In this document: positions 1 to 4,606 of the stretch, one piece after another
Layout of the letters: every line of letters begins with the position of its first letter
Numbering within the stretch: position 1 is the first letter of the stretch
Source: Ktedonobacter sp.
GTDB taxonomy: Bacteria; Chloroflexota; Ktedonobacteria; Ktedonobacterales; Ktedonobacteraceae
Assembly: GCA_003450555.1 (NCBI GenBank)
Contig: DMFQ01000336.1
Coordinates: forward strand, 12,293-17,604
Direction of reading: 5' to 3'
DNA: 5,312 bases
Notes under the pieces: generated by a model
Database searches by the model: none
What the model was told of the DNA's origin: nothing
Seen by the model: only the letters and a program-made list of their open reading frames with translations
Position numbers and translations under genes: made by a program

Positions 1-390
1 CGCAAAGCCATCTACCTTGCGAAACTACTGGGGAATATGCTATTTATCGGAGTAGTGGAAATTGTGGCCTTACCCATTTTCGCGGCCCTGTTCGATGTGC
101 CATTGTTTTTCGGATCGCTGCTGCCGATTGTGTTGCTCGGAACATTGGGTATCGCGGCCGTCGGTACCTTGTTCTCAGCAATGGCTGCCGCGACGCGGGC
201 GCGCGAACTGTTGTTACCAATCCTGGTCTTTCCGTTAATCGTTCCTGTTGTGATAGCAGCGGTGCGAGCCACGGGAACATTGCTGGTACCGGTGTCGAAC
301 GAACCGCCCTGGCTTGGGCTGATGGTGGCTTTTGATATCATTTTTTTGAGCGTCTCCATGCTCACCTTTGAATATATCGTTGAAGAATAA
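1..390 (+). CDS. ccmB: CcmB, heme exporter membrane subunit (C-terminal part, 5'-truncated)
   Basis: The reading frame is open from base 1 to the TAA at 388-390, giving 129 residues; the true start lies upstream of the window. CcmB is the membrane subunit of the CcmAB ABC-type complex of System I cytochrome c biogenesis. With CcmC and CcmD it drives release of heme-loaded CcmE. The visible part has family-typical stretches: GTLGIAAVGTLFSAMAA near residues 47-63, the following TRARELLLPILVFPLIVPV, and the C-terminal AFDIIFL and FEYIVEE. At least four hydrophobic segments are visible, as expected for the C-terminal two-thirds of a six-span protein of about 220 residues. An internal ATG at 37 lies mid-helix and is not the start. 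ccmC follows 39 nt downstream. Assignment by recognised motifs and context is firm. Confidence 0.94.
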   Translation, partial: RKAIYLAKLLGNMLFIGVVEIVALPIFAALFDVPLFFGSLLPIVLLGTLGIAAVGTLFSAMAAATRARELLLPILVFPLIVPVVIAAVRATGTLLVPVSNEPPWLGLMVAFDIIFLSVSMLTFEYIVEE

Positions 391-416
391 GATTTGATGT
401 ACAGGAATAATAAAGT

Positions 417-421
417 AGGAG
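417..421 (+). promoter_or_regulatory. Ribosome binding site that sets the ccmC start
   Basis: AGGAG lies 8 nt before the ATG at 430. The earlier in-frame TTG (394) and ATG (397) have no purine-rich site at a usable distance, so 430 is the preferred start. Confidence 0.7.
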
Positions 422-429
422 TAAATATC

Positions 430-1179
430 ATGGCATTAGCCAGGCGCGAAACGGATGTTGAGCGTCGAGACGCCGACGTAGGAAAGCTCGAGCGGGTGAG
501 CCGTTTTCCTATAGTCTCGACGGTGTTGCTTGCGCTCGCCTTTACCGGTATGATGATCTCAATCTGGATGATCTTTCTCTACGCGCCAACCGACGCAATC
601 GAGGGAGATGCCCAGCGCATTTTCTATTTCCATTTACCATCGGCCATCCTGGGAATGCTCTCACTGGGTATAGTAGCCCTGGGTGGTATCGTGTATCTCT
701 GGAAGAAAGATGAACGCTGGGATTGGGCCGCGCGCGCCGCAGCGGAACTGGGGACGGTCTTTCTCACCTTCGCCTTGATCACAGGCTCAATCTGGGGACG
801 CACAACCTGGGGAACATGGTGGACGTGGGATGCGCGGCTGACCACGACTTTGATTCTCTGGTTTATCTATATTGGCTATCTCATGCTGCGCAGCTACATG
901 GGCCGTACTCCCGCTAGCGCGCGTGCAGGTGCGGTGCTGGCGCTCATTGGCCTCATCGATGTACCCATCATTTACGAATCGGTGAACTGGTGGCGCACAT
1001 TGCATCCTCAATCTGTCCTGCCCATCGGCTCATCGCCGCAACTGCCACCTGAGATGTTGCTGACACTGGTGGTTGCGTTTGTAGCCTTCACGCTGCTCTT
1101 CAGCTTCCTGATGGTGCAGCTCTATCAACTCGAGAAAATGCAGACGCTGGCGCAGCGGCTGCGTACCAGCCTGGAATAA
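430..1179 (+). CDS. ccmC: CcmC, heme-handling membrane protein of cytochrome c maturation
   Basis: This is a 249-residue integral membrane protein of the heme-handling (WWD) family. CcmC holds heme at the outer face of the membrane and delivers it to the heme chaperone CcmE. Visible hallmarks are the tryptophan-rich motif WGTWWTWDARLT at residues 127-138 and two candidate heme-ligand histidines: H68 in YFHLP and H192 in RTLHPQ. They correspond to the two external histidines of E. coli CcmC. Six hydrophobic segments are visible, roughly at 28-50, 69-90, 105-122, 140-156, 166-183 and 210-231, matching the family topology and length. The N-terminal 27 residues are charged and probably cytoplasmic. 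An in-frame TTG at 394 could add 12 residues, but the AGGAG at 417-421 supports ATG 430. The gene lies between ccmB and a ccmD-like ORF, which confirms the assignment. Confidence 0.96.
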   Translation: MALARRETDVERRDADVGKLERVSRFPIVSTVLLALAFTGMMISIWMIFLYAPTDAIEGDAQRIFYFHLPSAILGMLSLGIVALGGIVYLWKKDERWDWAARAAAELGTVFLTFALITGSIWGRTTWGTWWTWDARLTTTLILWFIYIGYLMLRSYMGRTPASARAGAVLALIGLIDVPIIYESVNWWRTLHPQSVLPIGSSPQLPPEMLLTLVVAFVAFTLLFSFLMVQLYQLEKMQTLAQRLRTSLE

Positions 1180-1200
1180 AGCAAAAAGGATGATATCGCT

Positions 1201-1353
1201 ATGCAAGGAATAAGCTATCTTATCGCGGCCTACGCCATTGTCTGGGTTGGGCTATTTGTCTACCTCGGCGTCGTTATGCTGCGTATTCGCGGCGTGCGCA
1301 CCGAACTTGCCGCCGTTAGCGAACTTGTGCGGGAACAGCAGGAAAAGCAGTAA
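1201..1353 (+). CDS. ccmD: CcmD-like small single-span membrane protein
   Basis: This 50-residue ORF has an ATG start at 1201 and AGGA at 1187-1190, ten bases upstream. It has one hydrophobic span (about residues 5-26: YLIAAYAIVWVGLFVYLGVVML), then a basic RIRGVR and a charged, Glu/Gln-rich cytoplasmic tail. CcmD proteins share exactly this layout: an N-terminal span with AY and W residues, Arg after the span, and a short charged helix. In E. coli, CcmD tethers CcmC and holo-CcmE to CcmAB so heme can be released. The position directly after ccmC is the usual one. Sequence conservation in CcmD is low, so the call rests mainly on topology, size and context. The stop codon TAA abuts the ATG of the next gene, implying translational coupling. 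Confidence 0.78.
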   Translation: MQGISYLIAAYAIVWVGLFVYLGVVMLRIRGVRTELAAVSELVREQQEKQ

Positions 1354-1833
1354 ATGACCGCTAGTGATGAAACGAACAACGCTACCACCATAGAAAAACC
1401 GGGTGATGCAGGTAATACAGTAAGGGAGCGCTCTGCCTCGCGGCACATTGTCGTACTCGCTTCAGGCGATCTACTGGCCTTTCTGGCCTTCGCGGCTATC
1501 GGTCGCGGCAGCCATGGTGAGGCGACCGGTCTGGCCGCCATACCGCAGGTAATTTTGACCGCGGCGCCGTTCGCTATCGCCTGGTTTATCGTTGCCCCCT
1601 TGGTAGGCGCTTACCGCTGGGAGTTGGTGGCACATCCGCGTAAAATGGCGCTGCGCACGCTCCTGGCATGGGTGCTCTCCTGGCCTGTGTCGATGGTGTT
1701 GCGCGGTATCTTTGTCGATCACGCTGTTCCGCCATTGATCTTTGCACTGATCGCCCTGGTCGTCAACGCGGCATTTCTGTTGTTGTGGCGCTGGCCCTAT
1801 GCATTGAATAACAGTTTGAAAAAGCGGAGATAA
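1354..1833 (+). CDS. DUF3054-family membrane protein of unknown function
   Basis: A 159-residue protein begins at the ATG immediately after the ccmD stop, with AGGA at 1340-1343 as a plausible ribosome binding site. Residues 1-28 are polar and probably disordered. Hydrophobic segments follow at about 32-48, 65-86, 103-118 and 126-146, then a basic end (LKKRR). The GDLLAFLAFAAIGRGSHGE stretch (residues 38-56), the APFAIAWFIVAPLVGAY stretch (71-87) and the late Arg-containing VLRGIF resemble what I recall of DUF3054 proteins, which occur in actinobacteria, haloarchaea and Chloroflexota. No biochemical function is known to me for this family. Its place as last gene of a ccm operon hints at a link to heme or cytochrome assembly, but it may simply be co-expressed. 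A strong hairpin follows within 10 nt. Confidence 0.78.
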   Translation: MTASDETNNATTIEKPGDAGNTVRERSASRHIVVLASGDLLAFLAFAAIGRGSHGEATGLAAIPQVILTAAPFAIAWFIVAPLVGAYRWELVAHPRKMALRTLLAWVLSWPVSMVLRGIFVDHAVPPLIFALIALVVNAAFLLLWRWPYALNNSLKKRR

Positions 1834-1841
1834 TTTCTGGA

Positions 1842-1895
1842 AAACAAAGCGTGCAGGGAGAGCCGACAGCTCTCCCTGCACGCTTTGTTTCTCTG
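1842..1895 (+). terminator. Strong hairpin terminator closing the ccm unit
   Basis: Bases 1842-1863 and 1869-1890 form a perfect 22-bp inverted repeat around a 5-nt loop (CGACA). The downstream arm ends in GCTTTGTTT and continues with CTCT, so the T-tract is short and interrupted. The left flank (AAAACAAAG) would give a T-rich run on the other strand, so it could also work in reverse. It begins eight bases after the DUF3054 stop and separates it from the next gene group, fitting a transcription terminator. Confidence 0.85.
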
Positions 1896-1916
1896 AACTA
1901 CTCATGCTGTTACGGT

Positions 1917-1945
1917 TTGCAATCTTTCCAGGTATGCGGTATCCT
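1917..1945 (+). promoter_or_regulatory. Candidate sigma70-type promoter for the kinase-like gene unit
   Basis: TTGCAA (1917-1922) and TATCCT (1940-1945) are separated by 17 bp; each matches four of six bases of the sigma70 consensus. They lie after the terminator and before the first gene of unit 2. Transcription would begin near 1951-1953, leaving a leader of only about a dozen bases with the ribosome binding site almost at the 5' end. A second AT-rich hexamer, TATTAT (1947-1952), overlaps the ribosome binding site and is less likely. The match is modest and could be chance. Confidence 0.33.
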
Positions 1946-1952
1946 CTATTAT

Positions 1953-1959
1953 AGGAGGG
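1953..1959 (+). promoter_or_regulatory. Ribosome binding site selecting the GTG start at 1964
   Basis: AGGAGGG here contains a full GGAGG core (1954-1958) five bases before GTG 1964. The next in-frame start, ATG 1973, would be 14 bases away, so GTG is preferred. Confidence 0.75.
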
Positions 1960-1963
1960 ACTG

Positions 1964-2683
1964 GTGACGGATATGCCGGCTGAAATAAACACACGGGCAG
2001 ATGCAGATAGCTCCTCATTCTTGATTCCACATGTATATCCAGGTAGACTGATTGCCGCTGAAGGCCTGGATGGTTGTGGGAAAAGCACACAACTCCGGCT
2101 GCTCCAGTTCTGGCTCCAGGCCGAGGGGTATGAAGTTGTTCCCACCGAGTTGACACCCTCGAAACTCATCAAGCGCGCCTTGAAGGCTGGTAAAAAACAA
2201 GGTTCAATGGACCCTATGCTCTTGAGCATTCTGCACGCCGCCGACTTCGCTGAACTCTATGAGCGGGATATCCTGCCAGCCCTCAAACGGGGAGCAGTGG
2301 TACTGGCTGATCGCTACGTCTATACGGCGCTGGCACGAGATTTAGCGCGTGGCGTCGAACGGAGCTGGATTGAAGATGTCTATCGTTTTGCCGCCCGGCC
2401 AGACCTGGGGATCTACTTTCAAATCAGCGCGGACCAATCACTTGAACGCACGTTGAGCTCTCGCACACGATTGAAGTATTACCAGGCCGGTATGGACCTG
2501 CGCCTGAGCGGCGATCCAATCGCCAGTTTCCGCGCGTTTCAAGGTCGCATCTTGCGCGTGTATGAAGATATGGTTGGCGACCTGGGTCTGTTGCGATTGG
2601 ACGCGACATTACCGGTCAAGCAGCAGCAGAAAATATTGCGTGAAGCTGTAGAAAGCATGTTAACGGCCTCGTTCGCAGAGTAG
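1964..2683 (+). CDS. Thymidylate kinase-like P-loop protein (first of a tandem pair)
   Basis: This 239-residue protein has the dTMP-kinase fold signature. A complete Walker A, GLDGCGKST, is at residues 34-42; LADRYVYTALARD (114-126) corresponds to the DR(Y/F) motif; RPDLGIYFQI (145-154) corresponds to the PDL strand; a LID-like Arg-rich stretch follows (SSRTRLKYY, 165-173). dTMP kinases transfer the ATP gamma-phosphate to dTMP in the cytoplasm and are usually about 205-215 residues; here about 25 polar residues precede the core. The REPGGT substrate loop after the first helix is absent (TELTPSKLI, 61-69), and the usual AYQ after DRY reads ARD. It may therefore be a divergent nucleotide kinase and not the housekeeping Tmk. 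The GTG start is set by AGGAGGG at 1953-1959. The next gene, a paralogue, begins 20 nt after the stop. Fold is confident; substrate is not. Confidence 0.85.
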   Translation: MTDMPAEINTRADADSSSFLIPHVYPGRLIAAEGLDGCGKSTQLRLLQFWLQAEGYEVVPTELTPSKLIKRALKAGKKQGSMDPMLLSILHAADFAELYERDILPALKRGAVVLADRYVYTALARDLARGVERSWIEDVYRFAARPDLGIYFQISADQSLERTLSSRTRLKYYQAGMDLRLSGDPIASFRAFQGRILRVYEDMVGDLGLLRLDATLPVKQQQKILREAVESMLTASFAE

Positions 2684-2703
2684 CTATTCATAGAGGAGGA
2701 GCA

Positions 2704-3528
2704 GTGTCAATGGCGGATGCACAGCAGCAACTGAGTGGCCATCGCAAGGGAACGCCAGCATTGATTCTTCCTGAGCGGCCGCGCTTGATCGTGCTAGAGG
2801 GTATTGATCTCTCGGGGCGAACCACGCAGGTGCAGCTACTCTACGATTGGCTGGCTGCGCAGCGCTACCAGGTCACAACGACTGCCTGGCGCACCTCACC
2901 GCTCATTGCTGATGTATTGGCGCGGGCGCGCAATCAGCCGCCGCTTAAGCCGCTCACCTATAGCCTGCTCTACGCGGCTGACCAGGTTGATCGCACCCAG
3001 AGGGTCATCAGGCCCGCGCTGCAGCGCGGAGAGATTGTGCTGGCCGATCGCTACATATACACCGCCTTCGCGCGGGATGCCGCGCGGGGCATCGATAGCT
3101 CATGGTTGCACAATCTCTACCGGCACTCGGTGCAGCCCGATGTCGTTTTCTACCTGCATATCAGCCCGGAAGAGGCCGTACAGCGCCGACTCGCCCTCCA
3201 GCAGCAGCGCTTTGAAGCGCGCCACAAAAAAGAAGGGCAGGGCGGCAAGCAAGGCAAAAAGGCGAAGGATAAAAAGGGGTCGAAGAAGGACGCTAAAGAT
3301 AGCGGGCAGCAGAAAGGGTTGTCGATGACAGCTCTAACCGCTCCGCAGCCATTGCTTTTAGCTGGGGATGCGCTGGAAAGTTTCCGCAATTTTGAAATGA
3401 GGATGTATAGTGAATACCAGCACATGCAAAAAGCGTTTGATTTTACCGTTATAGAAGGTAATCAGCCTATTGACCATGTACAGGCAACGCTGCGCCGTGC
3501 CATTATGCGTCTTTTACTTGAGATGTAG
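2704..3528 (+). CDS. Thymidylate kinase-like paralogue with Arg P-loop and Lys-rich insertion
   Basis: A 274-residue paralogue of the preceding protein, aligning without gaps from residue 27 to about 162. The P-loop reads GIDLSGRTT (33-41), with Arg39 where Walker A has the catalytic Lys. LADRYIYTAFARD (113-125) and QPDVVFYLHI (144-153) match the upstream protein. After RRLALQQQRF the alignment breaks: about 39 extra residues, mostly Lys, Gly, Gln and Asp (core 175-204), sit where the LID region would be. The fold then resumes at GDALESFRNF (221-230). REPGGT and AYQ are missing here as well. The start is GTG 2704, 4 nt after GGAGG (2695-2699). ATG 2710 is an equally possible start 10 nt away and differs by two residues. 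It may be a catalytically altered or regulatory partner of the first protein. I also have a vague memory of a GR[ST]TQ subfamily in Chloroflexota, so the Arg may be a conserved trait. Confidence 0.85.
   Translation: MSMADAQQQLSGHRKGTPALILPERPRLIVLEGIDLSGRTTQVQLLYDWLAAQRYQVTTTAWRTSPLIADVLARARNQPPLKPLTYSLLYAADQVDRTQRVIRPALQRGEIVLADRYIYTAFARDAARGIDSSWLHNLYRHSVQPDVVFYLHISPEEAVQRRLALQQQRFEARHKKEGQGGKQGKKAKDKKGSKKDAKDSGQQKGLSMTALTAPQPLLLAGDALESFRNFEMRMYSEYQHMQKAFDFTVIEGNQPIDHVQATLRRAIMRLLLEM
3226..3315 (+). other. Lysine-rich low-complexity insertion inside the second kinase-like protein
   Basis: Residues 175-204 carry about 12 Lys in 30 residues, with Gly, Gln, Asp and Ser between them and almost no hydrophobic residues. 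The purine-rich DNA consists of AAG/AAA/GGC-type codons. The upstream paralogue has no counterpart. It is probably a disordered, strongly basic loop able to bind an acidic partner or polyanion (inference). Confidence 0.8.
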
Positions 3529-3576
3529 GAGTTTCTCACAGTCATGAGTTGCAGCGAAAGGGTGCGTGGCTCATAC

Positions 3577-3583
3577 AAAGGAG
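3577..3583 (+). promoter_or_regulatory. Ribosome binding site selecting the GTG start at 3593
   Basis: AAAGGAG lies 9 nt before GTG 3593, which gives a protein starting MRILHVSDLH, the normal N-terminus of this family. The more upstream GTG at 3566 has only a G-rich stretch 3 nt away and would add nine polar residues. Confidence 0.8.
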
Positions 3584-3592
3584 CATCGTTTA

Positions 3593-4573
3593 GTGAGAAT
3601 TTTGCATGTATCCGATCTGCACTATAAGGAGTCTCCCGAGACCTGGACGCTTTTGAAAGAGGCGGGAAGACAATTTGCTATGTTGCGTCCAGATATGATA
3701 CTGATTACTGGAGACCTCACCAATGATGGTCTGGATGAACAATTCTATGGAGTGAAGCGCTTCATCAATGCGCTTGATTTCTGTACAGTACTGATGATCC
3801 CTGGAAACCGCGATCAGGCGCGCACAATCATCCCGGCAGCAGCAGAGCGCAGCGACCTGGAGTATTTTTTACTGACACATCCCGAGCCTGTGACGCTATT
3901 GGACGAAATAGACGCAATCGAGGATGTCAATCATGGTCGGCAGGGAAAATTTTTCGATCATTTCCAGGGTACGGAATTCTTTTATCGCGCAAATGGCGTC
4001 GCCGCGGTTGGACTGAATAGCGAGCCAGATATTACACCGCGTCAGCTGGATATGATGGTACAGCATTTTAACAAGGGACGTCCGGGCGAGTATCGCATCT
4101 TCTGTGCCCACCATAGTTTTTTGCCGGTGCCTACGAAGAAGCTCAAACCCGGCGATGTCGTGCCGCGCTCAGCGGATATATTGCAAACACTGATTGAACT
4201 GAATGTTGATTTACTCTGTTGTGGCCATATTCATCGCAGCCACGTCTGGGAGCTGTCTGATGGGAGACATAGCTTGCTCTGCTGCAACGCCGGTTCACTG
4301 CTGGACACGAGCGGAAAGAAAGATAATGGCTTCCTGGAGATAGAGATCGAGCATGATCTGCGCATTGTGAAGCGAACACTTTTCTCCCATCGCACAGAAG
4401 TGCTCTACCATCGTCCTCACTTCGGTGAGATATTGCGGAGTCGGCAGCAGGTGTCAGGTGTATCAGGTGTGTCAACTGATGAGAACGCTGCTCCTCACCT
4501 ACTTACTACGGCAAGCGTGACCAATACCAACGAAGGGCGTGCAAAAAGCAAAAAGGCAAAGGGCAAAAAGTAG
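3593..4573 (+). CDS. Calcineurin-like metallophosphoesterase with Lys-rich C-terminal tail
   Basis: A 326-residue member of the binuclear metallophosphoesterase family, which hydrolyses phosphomonoesters or diesters using two divalent metals. Metal-site motifs appear in order: DLH (D8, H10), GDLT (D41), GNRD (N72), AHH (173-174 as the later His ligand region) and GHIH (H212, H214). The usual GNHD is GNRD here, so the His often considered the general acid is Arg73. The layout is closest to class III cyclic-nucleotide-phosphodiesterase/Icc-like proteins. The catalytic core ends by about residue 275. Residues 286-326 look disordered and finish with RAKSKKAKGKK. No signal peptide or membrane span is visible, so it is probably cytoplasmic. 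It follows the second kinase-like gene after 64 nt and precedes the coiled-coil gene by 33 nt. Substrate cannot be told from sequence; a nucleotide or phosphorylated product of the kinase-like proteins is possible. Confidence 0.9.
   Translation: MRILHVSDLHYKESPETWTLLKEAGRQFAMLRPDMILITGDLTNDGLDEQFYGVKRFINALDFCTVLMIPGNRDQARTIIPAAAERSDLEYFLLTHPEPVTLLDEIDAIEDVNHGRQGKFFDHFQGTEFFYRANGVAAVGLNSEPDITPRQLDMMVQHFNKGRPGEYRIFCAHHSFLPVPTKKLKPGDVVPRSADILQTLIELNVDLLCCGHIHRSHVWELSDGRHSLLCCNAGSLLDTSGKKDNGFLEIEIEHDLRIVKRTLFSHRTEVLYHRPHFGEILRSRQQVSGVSGVSTDENAAPHLLTTASVTNTNEGRAKSKKAKGKK
4449..4473 (+). repeat. Short tandem repeat of AGGTGT(N)TC units in the phosphoesterase tail
   Basis: Three successive units, AGGTGTC, AGGTGTATC and AGGTGTGTC, encode SGVSGVS just after the catalytic domain. 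The units are 7, 9 and 9 nt. This looks like local slippage in a disordered linker. Confidence 0.6.
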
Positions 4574-4590
4574 CGCATTTGCCTTTTGCT
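4547..4590 (+). other. Possible mRNA hairpin spanning the phosphoesterase stop codon
   Basis: AGCAAAAAGGCAAA (4547-4560) pairs with TTTGCCTTTTGCT (4578-4590), giving 13 bp with one bulged A around a 17-nt loop that contains the stop codon at 4571-4573. The stem is A/T-rich with five G-C pairs, and there is no T-tract after it, so it is not a standard terminator. It ends two bases before the GGAGG ribosome binding site of the next gene and could modulate its translation or mark an mRNA processing site. The left arm is also constrained by encoding the lysine-rich tail, so chance pairing is possible. Confidence 0.4.
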
Positions 4591-4606
4591 GTGGAGGATA
4601 GGAACG

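Noticed and set aside
394..429. Upstream in-frame TTG and ATG starts for ccmC
   Set aside because: They lack a ribosome binding site at usable distance, add polar residues of no family resemblance, and ATG 430 has AGGAG 8 nt away.
12..431. Minus-strand frame of 139 codons opposite ccmB
   Set aside because: Antisense shadow of a clearly conserved membrane protein gene, with no motif of its own.
1471..2229. Long minus-strand open frame of 252 codons
   Set aside because: It is antisense to the DUF3054 gene and the first kinase-like gene and reads straight through the terminator hairpin. Its translation has no recognisable motif, and both plus-strand genes are well supported.
2804..3328. Second plus-strand frame of 174 codons within the second kinase-like gene
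   Set aside because: Arg/Ser-rich out-of-frame translation typical of GC-rich coding DNA; the main frame carries the conserved motifs.
3566..3592. Earlier GTG start for the phosphoesterase
   Set aside because: Only a G-rich stretch 3 nt upstream, and the extra nine residues precede the normal family N-terminus. GTG 3593 has AAAGGAG at good spacing.
3529..3592. Possible hairpin or promoter between the second kinase-like gene and the phosphoesterase
   Set aside because: Only a 5-bp stem (ATGAG/CTCAT) with a long loop and no convincing -35/-10 pair was seen.
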